Below are positions 53,461 to 63,946 of a stretch of DNA of 64,000 nt, piece by piece; positions within the stretch are counted from its first letter, which is position 1, and every line of letters begins with the position of its first letter. The DNA comes from Leuctra nigra (lineage: Eukaryota; Arthropoda; Insecta; Plecoptera; Leuctridae): assembly GCA_934045905.1 (NCBI GenBank), contig OW203773.1:20261246-20325245 (forward strand), in the 5' to 3' direction. Under the pieces are notes generated by a model, which worked only from the letters and a program-made list of their open reading frames with translations, was not told where the DNA came from and made no database searches. Both the position numbers and the translations under genes were made by a program.

Positions 53461-54404
53461 GATTATAATGCGTGAAAGTTTGCGTCAATTTCGTATGCGT
53501 CGGCGGTTGCGTCTGAAATTGCCAACAAATCGGTAAAGAAATGTGCTAAGTAATTTCAATATAATTATGACATTTATATGAAATTTGATGTTTGTTTTGA
53601 ACACAAGAAACATAAAATTTAAATAAAATGACAATTGAATTTAAATTGAGAAAGTGCTGAATTGATATTTAAGGAATTTTCATATATAAATTGAAATTTT
53701 ATTGGCTTTTTATGTTTGTTTTAAACACAACATACATAATATTTGAATAAAATGACAATTTAAAAAAAACATTTTCAATAAAACTATTTACTTATTCCTT
53801 GACAATTTACTCTTGAACTTCTTTACCGGTATGACTAAAAATGTTCCAAAACATCCTAAATGTTAGTCCCAGACCAAGCACAACTTTAAGATCGGTCACA
53901 TACTTAATTTTTTATTTTCAACCAATCAATGGATATCCATACCGACAGAGCCCAAAAAAATTTAAAAAGTCCATATACATAGCTAGACTTTTTTTTATTG
54001 ATTTATCCTAATCGTTCACGTTTATCAGACTTTAGTTGACTTATTAATTTAAAAGATTAATTGAGTCATTACTGCGAGTCCCCTCCTAAAGAATCTCGAC
54101 GAAACTTGGCACCAACTTCTGTATAAAACCCGACAACAAAGCCACACATGACAGTCTGTTATCACTGTATGTGACGTCACAGCGGCATTGTTAGATAAGA
54201 GGCTAGTCAACTGGGCGTTTAACAACCTGTGCAGCTGATAACACGGGACATCCGCTCGCACGGCTGCGACGGTCGGCGGTGCCGAGTTGTTGACACAAGT
54301 GGAAAGTTTGCTGATGAAACAACGAATGATGTCCTAATTGTAAAACGCGTTACTTGAATCATTATCTGCTTGAGGGAAGAAGACACATGAAAAGGATCCA
54401 TATT
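53461..54404. other. Anonymous DNA with a local AT-rich duplication
   Basis: Two similar blocks ('aaataaaatgacaatt' preceded by 'aacacaa.a.acataa') lie at about 53595-53640 and 53720-53765. No exon is seen. Confidence 0.4.
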
Positions 54405-54475
54405 GTCAACGCGTTGATAAGCGAGCATTGTAAAGGAGACTATAAAACAATTTTCCGGTGAAACAAAGATATCTT
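54405..54475 (-). mobile_element. Helitron-like element, short
   Basis: On the minus strand it runs from 'ctagcaagatatctttgttt' and 'caccggaaaatt' to 'gctcgcttatcaacgcgttg', with the middle of the body deleted and the terminal CTAG lost. Confidence 0.5.
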
Positions 54476-55074
54476 GCTAGAAATCATTCATTAGTGACGA
54501 ACAGTAGTACAAACTTTTACACACTTTTGAATTCAGGCGCTATATCTACTTCGCGAGGAAGGCGCATCTACATAAAAATGATCCATAATATAGAGTGTCC
54601 GTACAAGAAAAGCATGATGTGCTCAACTGTTCACAGTTTATCGAGATTTTGACAAATTAAAAGTTGTTCTTTTACAAAACATCCTGGAAACCTCTGTGCC
54701 AAAATGATGTAGATTAGATTTTCTTTCTAAACTTGAGATATACTTTGCCACATTAATTAACAGTGTAGGGAATTTAGAAATAATTAATATGGTATGTTAA
54801 CAAGAATAAAAACTATTCTTGTAGCAATACCAATACCCTCTAATTACATAAGTTTTTATCAACATGCATTTAACAATTACAAAAGGAAATTACCGTACAG
54901 TATAATTTACTACTTGCAATCACTCACCAAATTACTCGCCGTTTAACAGCTCAATTTGCAGATAAAAAACATATTCGTTTGGCCATATATAAATAGGTAC
55001 CTACCTTCCAGAGTGAAATAATTATAAAGGCATCATGAAAGAAATAATTCAGTCTATAATGGATTCACAAACGA
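54476..55074. other. Anonymous AT-rich DNA
   Basis: Nothing is supported. Confidence 0.4.
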
Positions 55075-55195
55075 TTCTAGCAAGATCAGGTAATTGGTTG
55101 CAACGGGAAATCGATTTATAGTTTTCATTCCGCTTTACTGATGGGTTCTCAGAAAGTGACATGGATGTCAAGGCCGTAATATTAAATGTTCCATG
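55075..55195 (+). mobile_element. Helitron-like element, 5' part
   Basis: It starts TCTAGCAAGATCAGG and continues to 'ttccgctttactgatgggtt'. The 3' block is absent. Confidence 0.45.
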
Positions 55196-55204
55196 CAGAA
55201 GATT

Positions 55205-55655
55205 GCACTTTTTGGCGCCGGTTCAACAAAACCGCGCAAAACTATGCAATTTTGAATACGATTTGGAGACCAAGTCCGTGCACCCATTGATCTCAAATTT
55301 TACAAGTTATGTTCATGGATGAACTTGGGTTGTTACTTGGCATATTTTTAAATTAATTTTTATACAGTACTTATACCCAGCGGGAAAAAAATCTGACAAA
55401 AAATCAACTAATTATTACTAAACTAAGCAAAAAATGAAAAAATGTAGTAACAACAATAAGTTTTTCACTCACTTGTGGGTGTTTTTAGGAAGGTACATGC
55501 GAAATAAAAACGCGCACCCCGACTGGGTACACGAAGGATCTGGGTTCGATTCCCAGTCGAATAGGTACCTTAAAAAAAAGTTTTTATTTTCAAATCACGA
55601 TAAAAATTTAAAATCATCCACCCATTTCGTATATCTATCCTTAGATCGTCCATTC
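55205..55655 (+). mobile_element. F1 MITE fragment with tRNA-like insertion
   Basis: It matches F1 from 'gcgccggttcaacaaaac' to the 'acccatttcg' region. At 55497-55580 it is interrupted by the tRNA-related element described at 9245, here rearranged: the 3' half of the tRNA-like unit appears once inverted and once forward, making a hairpin around 'cgactggg' and 'cccagtcg'. Confidence 0.6.
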
Positions 55656-55666
55656 GTCCGATTTAA

Positions 55667-56204
55667 GGGGGGATGCCTAAGTAGAGGTGTCCGATAGATA
55701 TCTGAATTAATATGCTTATTTAATTGATATTTTCCTTGTGCACCATATAAACGCAAGAAAAAGTGGGGAACTATTTTCCAAGATGTATCACTTGATAGAT
55801 TTGAGTTAGCCCTATCTTTAACATGGTAAGCCGAAAAAACACAGTAAATGTCCTAGTAAATATTAGATTTAAACTATTTTCCGCCGATAGACTTTTTTCC
55901 AAAAACTAATATTATGTGTATTAGACATAGAGTTATTTATTAAGATTTTTATATATACACCTAGCCGTACGTTTTTAAAAGTTAGACGCCAAATTCTAAA
56001 TAATTTCCCTATACCTCCTGTGTTAAAATTTCCTAATATTCTGAAGACATCATTTTGAAAACTCAATATAAGTCGAGAGTTGCAAGTTACAAGACATTTG
56101 ATGGATCTTTTACATTAAAATAAAGTTGATATGTTGTAAAAATTTATAAAAATTGTAAATTCCAACAAAAAATATTTTCGGAAAATCTACTTGGGCATCT
56201 CACC
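55667..56204 (-). mobile_element. TTAA-flanked MITE, family F2, 538 bp
   Basis: TTAA occurs at 55663-55666 and 56205-56208. It is inverted relative to 49339-49883 and similar along its whole length. Confidence 0.85.
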
Positions 56205-56208
56205 TTAA

Positions 56209-56444
56209 TCTACTATGTGTATATTTTGCGGTTTGAGGTGTTCTGTAGACATGCCACAGCACCGACTTGCCAAGTATCACAAAGCTCTACGACAGTTCGG
56301 TTACAACACGAACTGATAAAGCAATAAATCATGCGGTTGGCACGATGCAAAACCAAGAGACATTCCGGCCAGATACGGAGGCTTCTAGATGTGGAGAATC
56401 AGGATCGTTGTCGGTTCGAACCTAGAGCAGGCAGTGTGCTTATA
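56209..56444. other. Anonymous DNA with a box B scrap
   Basis: GTCGGTTCGAACCTAG at about 56408 resembles a tRNA T-arm. Nothing else is seen. Confidence 0.35.
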
Positions 56445-56575
56445 GGGAAGTTAACGTCGCACTGTTCTGCAGCGAGGCTCATGGCGACGCATGAATGATT
56501 ATGATGATGAATAGGTAAGGATGGAAGGTGGGAAGGAGGCAGTCGTGTGTTATAAGTAGGGAACCTTCATTAGAC
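56445..56575 (-). mobile_element. SINE-A, core
   Basis: The tail complement is reduced to 'gttaacgtcgcac'. It ends after 'agtagggaacctt' and the head is missing. Confidence 0.85.
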
Positions 56576-56655
56576 CCAAAGGAAATTATAAAAAGTTTGG
56601 ACACATCCAGAATTAAGAGTCTACGATACTTGATGAAATCCATGTTTTATGAAGA

Positions 56656-56978
56656 ACAAAAAGGCGGCCCCTACTTTTTTCTAAACGGCTTTACCGATTG
56701 TCTTCAAATTTTCACAGATTATAGATAAATAATAAATCTGTGCCTCTAGTGAGCCAAAAGTGTAATTTTTTGTTTAGAATTTTCAGGGCAGTGGTGCCAA
56801 AAAGACTAATATATTGCCCATGTTAGCACTTCCTCAAAACGAGAAAAAACATTTTTTATAATTTTTTTGGATCACTAGAAGCACAGATTTACTATTTATC
56901 TCTATGCTGTTAAATTTTGAAAACAATCGGTCAAGCCGTTAAGAAAAAAGTAAGGGCCGCCTTTTTATGGTTTTTTGT
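56656..56978. mobile_element. Foldback MITE of about 320 bp
   Basis: Arms of about 115 bp start 'aaaaggcggcccctactttt' at the left and the complement of 'agtaagggccgccttttt' at the right. Inner landmarks around 'accgattgt.ttcaaa' are mirrored. Confidence 0.8.
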
Positions 56979-57181
56979 GGTTTTCAATATTTGAATTAAA
57001 ATAACTTACTTCACAGCAGTATATGCAACATGCAACACACGATTAAATGTCACAAATGTCACGTACAACCCAGAGCTAATGCACTTTCATGCATTTCTAA
57101 GATTTTTTTCACATCGGAATCGAAATTTTCTGCGAGTCCTGTCGACTCTTAAGAGTTCGATGTACCCATATTTTTTGTTTG

Positions 57182-57352
57182 CTTAGCTCAGTCGATAGGG
57201 GAATGATGGGAAGGTTCCCTACTAATAGGTCACGACTGCCTCCATCCCACCGTCCATCCTCACCTACTCTTCATCATCATCTCCCAATCATCATCATAAT
57301 CATTCATCCGTCGCCATTAGCCTCGCTGCAGAACAGTGCGACGTTAAGCACG
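57182..57352 (+). mobile_element. SINE-A, 5'-truncated
   Basis: It runs from 'ttagctcagtcgatagggga' to 'gacgttaagc'. The 'cccagac' end is replaced. Confidence 0.85.
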
Positions 57353-57445
57353 ACAGGGGAGAGAGGGCACAGTGAGACAGGAAAATTGTTTATACATGAA
57401 GTGCTTCATTAATTAAACATGTTTTTAAAGATTCGTGACTATTAT

Positions 57446-57574
57446 TATTAAAGTAATATTGGGATATTTCGTCACGTTTGTGTAAAATTATTTATTTTGA
57501 TAGAAAAATCGAAACTGTAGACAAAATAATAAATAATTTTACAAAAACATGACGAAATATCCCAATACTTTTAA
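57446..57574. mobile_element. Short foldback element
   Basis: 'tattgggatatttcgtcacg' and its diverged complement form arms of about 55 bp around about 57509. Confidence 0.7.
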
Positions 57575-57919
57575 TTGTTTCATTAATTGTTTCCAGGGTG
57601 CTATAATTTTTTTTTTAACAAACATTCAAATCAATCAGACCAATCGTTTAGGTGACACAAAAGTTAGTGATTTAACCTCAAACACCTAGGACATTAATAT
57701 GTAACAAACCTATAGGCTTTTCTCCCACTCTTCCCCTATAATAAAGACATAGAACGATGGTAAAGAGCAAAGGGACATGTTTCTGTAACTGACTGTACTT
57801 CTCTAGTATCTAATGTCTTACCAATGAATGAGCAATCAGGCATTGTAATAAATCCCGTGCAGAACCAATAGTGGTTGCCTAGCGACGATCCTACTCCGAG
57901 AAGACGCTACTACACTAGC
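57575..57919. other. Anonymous DNA
   Basis: No gene or definable repeat is seen. Confidence 0.4.
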
Positions 57920-58086
57920 ACGTTAACGTCGCACTGTTCTGCAGCGAGGCTAATGGCGACGGATGAATGATTATGAGGATGATTGGGAGATGATGGTGAA
58001 GAATAGGTGAGGAGGGACGGTGGGGAGGAGGCGGTCGTGGCCGATTAGTAGGGTACCTTCCCATCATTTGCCTGTCGACTGAGGGA
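57920..58086 (-). mobile_element. SINE-A, core and short tail
   Basis: It runs from 'cgttaacgtcgcactg' to 'cctgtcgactgagggaa'. The head is absent. Confidence 0.85.
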
Positions 58087-58184
58087 ATCAAATCCGGGAA
58101 CTTCAAAATGTGTACTATTTCTGTACGTTAGAAGTAGAAGGCTAGAAGTAAATTTCAATTAAATGTCAAAACACTGGGCCGAAG

Positions 58185-58372
58185 AAAAAACGGTATCGAA
58201 AAATCGGGATGGCTGAAACGTTTTGATGGCATCATCCCATGATATCTGTGCTAACTCGTTATCTAACTCTAGTAGGTGAGCTCTGATTTCATTGATAATA
58301 ACAAGGATTTATTGTCAAGGAACCTGACAAGCAGCCAATCCGTTTCGTTCAAATACATTTTTTTGGTATGAC
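58185..58372 (+). repeat. Interspersed repeat R1, best-preserved copy
   Basis: It contains the complete landmark order 'cggtatcgaaaaatcggga', 'gatggcatcatcccatgat', 'tgagctctgatttcattg' and 'gtcaaggaacctgacaagc'. Confidence 0.6.
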
Positions 58373-60012
58373 CAAATCTTTTTTCTAATTTGTAAAATAA
58401 GTACTTGTTAGACATAATCTTATTTACACAAATCATATTTGTAATGGTGACACTATATTATAACTTTTAAATTGATAGAGCGTGAAATTTTAAAAAATAT
58501 TATACTTCCAGCCATTCTGTTTACAGATGAATCAATGTAAGAAATAGTATTGAATTAAGAAATTTATAGTTAAAATTCACCCCAGTGTAACTCTGCCTTC
58601 GTAAAAAATTCAATTCCAATTCATTTCCAACATAAAATGCTGAAGAATTTGTCTTGTATATTCTTAACATGGCGTCTTGAGAAATTGCCTCGACATGTTC
58701 CGCATGCGAAATTAATCGGTAAATAGAGTTCACTTGTTTTCAGCTTTAAACGAGTGAAAGAAGAAATCCAAGGAAAGAGCACTTGACAAATTACCCTCCA
58801 CTCATACAAGCATATGCATGAGTTCAGGCATGCGCATCAGACGACTTGTATTGCCATTTCAGTGAGCTCGTAAACTATTTGGGAAATAGGTTCGCGCAAT
58901 TATGTAAATGTATGGAATAGAGTAAGTGAAATTGTAATATGGCCTTATATAGATTGACAATTTGTCTTGGGAGTTGAAATTGTTATAAACTGTGGTATGT
59001 GGAGTGACTATGGAAATCACTTTCCGGGGAGTGTGGGGGGGGGGGCATGTGGGGCATCGCCCCCCCCCCCCCCCCCCCCTAGAAACTAGAGGTGTTGATT
59101 TGTTCTTTAAAAAAATACAATTTTTGCACACTACGTAAATTATTGGTAACTTTATCATGAAATTTTCATTGTACATTAGTCTAGAACATTTTAAACCCCA
59201 AAATTGTCTATTTCAGCGTCCCAATTTTTTTTTAAACAGTGTTAAAGTACACACATCTCTGTGGCACATGCTGGGTAGGGAGCAATCCAGCAGGTTTAGA
59301 TTCTATTCGCTTATATACAGATTTACTCACTATTTCTCACTTTTTTCAGGTACAGAAGTCCAAACCCTACTTATAACTAAACTACTGAAGATATCTGGGC
59401 TTCTCCTTTAAAGTACATACGTCTTGTCAGTCGTGTATCCCGTTTAGTTCAACATACAACGATCAACAGGTGGTTGATACTTTCCCTACTGACAAATCTT
59501 GCAAAGATATTGTAAGATTTTGTTATAATTTTCAGAAGTGGTTATAATATTTCTACAAAATTATCTTGTACAATTCATGTTTCGATATTATTGTCTATAT
59601 ATATACATACCTACTCCATTCGGACAGGACCTTTCAGCGCCTGAGGGCAAATGTCTAAATACAATCGCCAAGAAAATGCTGTATACACCTCAGAAACGTG
59701 ATTTTTCTTTGCTTCTCTATTGATATGGGGTGGAATGGAGTGCCAGAAATTTTGCCAAAATTAGCGTTGAAAATATGAATTCCAAACAAAAACTAGATAT
59801 CTCGTTGCTGAAAATTCCGTGTCGAATTTAGGATATTTTTGTAGTTCCTAAAAATATCTAAACATGAAATGTTACATCCATCCATTTCACATTGGAAAGT
59901 TTTGCCATCATGTTCAATGTTTTGTGTGTTTTGTTTTTGAAAGGCACTTATACATTCATTGACAAAAATAAGATTTTGATGACGAATATAGAGATATGGT
60001 AGGTACCAAATG
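58373..60012. other. Anonymous DNA with a G-run/C-run hairpin
   Basis: At 59032-59080 a G-run, 'catgtggggcatcg' and a C-run of about 22 could form a strong hairpin. Open frames on both strands (58521-59723) are AT-driven. No exon is supported. Confidence 0.4.
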
Positions 60013-60620
60013 AAGAATACTGGACAGTGGGCAGACATGGGCAAAATACTCTGTTTCAATGTATTTGGAATACACGATACTGATACTTTTAATTTGGGTA
60101 TCTAAAATACAAGATACAAGATACATTTTAGAGATGTATTTAAAATACAAGATACAAGATAGTATCTTTAGATACTTCAAAAAAGATACATTTAAAGATC
60201 CATTTTTTATTCTCATACATATCATCCAACAGTAAAAAATGTAGTGGACTTACTTTCTAAATTAAATTTTAATTTGTTCTATTTGTAAGGCAACATACTT
60301 AACATTTTCTTGATCGATTCAATACGGCAACTTGTATTATTTGATGATTGTTTGAAATCAAGCAAGAGATCAAGCTATCTTTGAAATTCTAGGCGCATAA
60401 AAATGTATCTTGTATTTTAAATCTTCAAAAAAGATAAAAAAATACTTTAGAAATGGGTATTTAAAATACAAGATACAGATACATTTGGCTCATGTATTTA
60501 AAATACTAGATACAAGATACAAATGTATCTAAGATACGTATCTTAAGATACAAGTATCTAGATACTGCCCATGTCTGACAGTGGGAAGGAGGCGGTAGTG
60601 TTCTATAGAAGAGAACCAAT
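60013..60620 (-). mobile_element. SINE-A fragment interrupted by a hAT-like MITE
   Basis: 60013-60031 ('gaagaatactggacagtggg') and 60578-60618 ('acagtgggaaggaggcgg') are adjacent pieces of the SINE-A core, separated by the insertion. Confidence 0.75.
60032..60577. mobile_element. hAT-like MITE, 546 bp, 8-bp target duplication
   Basis: ACAGTGGG is present directly outside both ends (60024-60031 and 60578-60585). The termini are CAGACATGGGCA and its exact complement. The interior is built of 'gatacaagata'-type repeats. An 8-bp duplication and CA...TG ends fit hAT. Confidence 0.85.
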
Positions 60621-60659
60621 TGTAACAAAGTAATCCCAAATGTTCAAGGCGAGATTTTC

Positions 60660-61045
60660 CTTCTGGTTTCTGATTGAGCGAGCGACTCCTTTTGACTCTT
60701 TTTATACGGACCTCTGTTTTTTTTTTTTTTTTTTTTTTTGATTTTTTGGCTGCTACCTGGAGCAATAGAAGTCACACCGTTTCACCGATCGATCTGAAAT
60801 TTTGCACATATGTAGATACAACCTTCTCTGTTTGCTGATTAATTTTTTTTTGAAATACATTCATTGGTTCATTGGTAAAATAAATATCTCCTGATAGGTT
60901 AAAAAATGAAAATGGTCTTCGATAAATCTTATCAAACTCATATTTTGCATGGTAATTAAGACCAACATTGTCTCTTATTTTCCAATTTTTCAGCCCAATC
61001 GGTTAAGAATGTATGAACTTATTGACATTTTTAATAGCTGTCATA
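60660..61045 (+). repeat. Interspersed repeat R4
   Basis: It is similar to 46115-46460 throughout, with an expanded T-run (60717-60739). Confidence 0.7.
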
Positions 61046-61157
61046 AACTGTTTAACGTTTAATATGGTTTAATCCAGGTTTAATAACGTTAAAACGTTTA
61101 TTAATGTTTTCTTTATTTTAACGCATCTTCGGTTCTATGTTTGAGCACGTGTCCGGT

Positions 61158-61195
61158 GCTCGCTTATCAACGCGTTTCACGGAGCGTTTTCCTAG
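61158..61195 (+). mobile_element. Helitron-like 3' end, best copy
   Basis: The order is 'gctcgcttatcaacgcgttt', then a hairpin in which AACGC at 61169 pairs with GCGTT at 61184-61188, then TTC and CTAG (61192-61195) followed by T. Helitrons typically end in a short hairpin plus CTRR just before a T (known). The family's 5' part begins TCTAGCAAGATC in several copies. Confidence 0.5.
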
Positions 61196-61299
61196 TTATT
61201 TTATCTTACACTTGATTGAACTGTACCTACACAACGTAGTGTCGCTACAACGATGTTTCGATGGGACTTGATGAACAGCGCGGATCGCATTGCGCAACG
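61196..61299. other. Short unique stretch before the promoter-like island
   Basis: GC content rises gradually. There is no other feature. Confidence 0.3.
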
Positions 61300-61510
61300 G
61301 ACATAATACCCGCTAATCACCCCGCCAAGGTCACGTGTCCTGGCGCGTGACGTCACGCGAGGTGTCACGTGACAGGGGGCGTGGCCGGGCAGCAGGAAGC
61401 GCCGCGTGAAGGGGGGCAGCGGGGGAACAGGAAGTGGCAAAGTGCAGCCACCTTGAACCCTCCGGCATCTCCCGCCTTGCTTTGTAGACGCTTCATTGTA
61501 GTCGGAGACC
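61300..61510. promoter_or_regulatory. CpG-rich promoter-like island
   Basis: It is the most CpG-rich single-copy stretch outside the arrays. It contains a perfect CRE inside a 16-bp palindrome (CGCGTGACGTCACGCG, 61344-61359) and two CACGTG E-boxes (61332 and 61366, the second as GTCACGTGAC). It also has a GC/CACCC-type box (GGGGGCGTGGCC) and two Ets-like CAGGAAG sites (61392 and 61427). This mix is typical of broad housekeeping promoters (known). The transcribed gene and direction are not visible. Confidence 0.5.
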
Positions 61511-61554
61511 CTTGTGTGGGTACGATGCGGTCTTTATGACTGAGATTAGAGGGG

Positions 61555-61690
61555 TTTTCCTCAGTCGAGAGTCGAATGCTGGGAAGGTTCCCTACAAACA
61601 GACTACGACCGCCTCCTTCCCACCGTCCATCCTCACCTATTCTTCATCATCATCATAATCATTCATCCGTCGCTATTAGCTTAAAAAAAA
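61555..61690 (+). mobile_element. SINE-A, 5'-truncated
   Basis: It runs from 'ttcctcagtcgagagtcgaa' to 'cgtcgctattagc' and ends directly in an A-run, without 'gacgttaag'. Confidence 0.85.
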
Positions 61691-62194
61691 AATTGCGTAC
61701 CTATTTGCACCTATATTCTAAATTTTCTGCTCATTTTGAGTGGTTGACAACAGTTCATTCACAATTTATTAAATAACAGTAGTTATGTTTTAATCTGTCA
61801 CTCGAGGATTGTCATTAGTTGTTGCTATGGCAATATAGTCCTAAATGATTGTTTAAAAGTTAGCAAGGCATTGAAAGACCGGCCCTTAATGCGATATTTT
61901 TTGCTGAATTTTTATGAATTTGCCATGACAATATACAGTCATATTAATCAACCGTTTAAAAGTTAGCAGAATATTGAAAGACTGGCCCTAAATGTAGCAA
62001 TTTGAAATGGGTGGCTTGAGTAAGACGGGGGGTTATGGGGGTTTTAAAAAATAGTCACGAATAATTATTTAAAATTGATAGGTAGCCATTTTGTTGGATT
62101 GTTATTTTTAACAATGGAGCGCGAAGTGTAAACTTTAGATTCATCGTGGAGATTAGAATGTCACGTAAAATGGGTCCTGAAGAGAGCCGAGTAC
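61691..62194. repeat. Anonymous DNA with a 98-bp direct duplication
   Basis: About 61826-61900 and 61924-62000 are diverged direct copies ('gtttaaaagttagca' and 'attgaaaga.tggccct' in both). A near X-box, GTTGCTATGGCAAT, lies at 61821-61834. Confidence 0.5.
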
Positions 62195-63243
62195 TGAGCG
62201 TGGCCTTGAAGAGTTTTTTAATTGATTTTTATCAATATCTTTTACCAATGTAATTGTTAACGAAATAGGGCTTTGTACGAGTATTCAGAACAGTTCAATG
62301 AATATATAATTACATAGTTTGGAATAAGTTATTATAGTTTTATTTTGTCCAACAGATGTTTAGTACCATAATTTTACTAATTTTCGGGCACTAAACATCT
62401 GTAGGACAAAGTAAATCTAATAAACCATTACAAGCTATGGAATTATTTTCATTGAACTGTTCTGAATACGCGTACAAAGCCTTATTTTGTTAACCATTAC
62501 TAGCCCAGTAATTTAAAGCAAAAAATAGCTGAACCCACCACTAATTGCAACAGAAGGTTTCAATACATGAATCGATTCAGAAAAATGCCCTCTACAACAT
62601 ATCCAAAATCCTTACGAATCCGAGTGCCGGAAGTACTTTTTAATCACTTTTTAAGATAATTTCCCATGTTAATTCCATCCTCAAAAAAAAAATGTTTTTT
62701 CATGTAACTCTGATTTTAACGAAATTTGGCAGAATTGTTCACCATCCTAAATGAACACAAATAGCTCTCTTAGCATTTTCCTCTAAATCTCATCGTTTGG
62801 GAAATATGGACCTCGCAAAACGTCAAATTACACTCAAAGTGGCCTAATCGTCGAAAACTGACAAAAATATTACTTTTTAATGGGCCATATTTCCCAAACG
62901 ATGAGATTTAGAGGAAAACGCTAAGAGAGCTATTTGTGTTTATTTAGGATGGTGAACAATTCTGCCAAGTTTCGTCAAAATCGGAGTTACATGAAAAAAC
63001 ATGTTTTTGGAAGATGAAATTAACATGGGAAAAAACTTAAAAAGTGATTAAAAAGTACTTCCGGCACTCGGATTCGGGAGGATTTTGGATATGTTGTAGA
63101 GGACATTTTTCTGAATCGATTCATGTATTGAAACCTTCTGTTGCAATTAGTGGTGGGTATAATCACAAAATTACTGGACTATACATTGGTAAAAGATATT
63201 GATAAAAACCGATTAAAAAACTCTTCAAGGTCAAACTCACTAC
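62195..63243. mobile_element. F5 foldback MITE split by a 681-bp insertion
   Basis: 62195-62500 and 63182-63243 together match 47306-47669. The break falls at 'aaccattac' / 'tacattgg', where the uninterrupted copy reads 'aacaattacattgg'. Confidence 0.9.
62501..63181. mobile_element. 681-bp palindromic MITE with TAC target duplication
   Basis: TAC (62498-62500 and 63182-63184) flanks the element. The termini are TAGCCCAGTAATTT and, on the complement, TAGTCCAGTAATTT. The two halves are complementary almost to the centre near 62845. 'gaaatttggcagaattgttc' and its mirror are subterminal landmarks resembling the outer arm of the 5.2-kb transposon. Confidence 0.9.
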
Positions 63244-63578
63244 CCAGCCGTCTTATAGTACGGAATGAGCGCAGAACTGATCACATTGAATGATCTGATG
63301 ATTGAAGCGCAGTGCTAAGTTAATTAAGACCTCGTCGCTTAAAGTCCATCACTTGTCTAACCTCAGTGACACGATATCTCCGGCCTTGAGACCAAGGCGA
63401 GGTCGCAGCTTGTGATAGCGCTTATCAGACACTCAGGGCGGAGCTGTCACTGACAGATCATCGGCGAGTCTAGACGGTTCGAGCCCAGGTGCAGCCAGTC
63501 CAGTTGAGACATTCGTCAACATTGTATTCATTTGCACTCAAATGTTGAATTCATTTTGGATCACCTTCACGTTTAATA
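63244..63578. other. GC-richer single-copy DNA
   Basis: 63280-63520 stands out in composition, but I find no clean exon on either strand. Confidence 0.35.
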
Positions 63579-63847
63579 CCCTGTTCACACTGTGGATTCG
63601 ATCATGATCCAAAATCTCGACTGAGTTGTAAGAACGCAATCGAAATCAGAATCATGATCGAACAAAAGAAAACTAAATAAGATCAATGTCAAACCAAAGA
63701 AATTATGAATTTTAAAAATATAAACTTACAAATGCATGCTCTAATTGCATGTAACAAGCATTATAAAGTTTAACTTGAATCTTGCCTCCATTTTGATTTC
63801 GATTGTGATTGAACTGGATCATGATCGAATTCTCAATGTGAACAGGG
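63579..63847. mobile_element. TA-flanked MITE, 269 bp
   Basis: TA lies on both sides (63577-63578 and 63848-63849). The termini are CCCTGTTCACACTG and, on the complement, CCCTGTTCACATTG, followed by mirrored 'attcgatcatgatcca'. Confidence 0.8.
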
Positions 63848-63869
63848 TATCAGGGTTATTCTTAGTGTT

Positions 63870-63946
63870 CAGACCTGTTGAACATTTTCAGACCTGTTGA
63901 AAATTTTCAGACCTGTTGAAAATTTTCAGACCTGTTGAAAATTTTC
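63870..63946 (+). repeat. Tandem repeat, 19 bp x 4
   Basis: 'cagacctgttgaaaatttt' repeats at 63870, 63889, 63908 and 63927, with one base change in the first unit. Confidence 0.95.

Noticed and set aside
49375..56066. Conserved 65-97 codon frames in the F2 MITEs
   Set aside because: The similarity is at DNA level across the whole element, and the starts and stops do not agree between copies.
61201..61440. 79-codon minus-strand frame across the CpG-rich island
   Set aside because: Its Pro/Arg-rich content follows from CpG-rich DNA, and it overlaps clustered promoter motifs.
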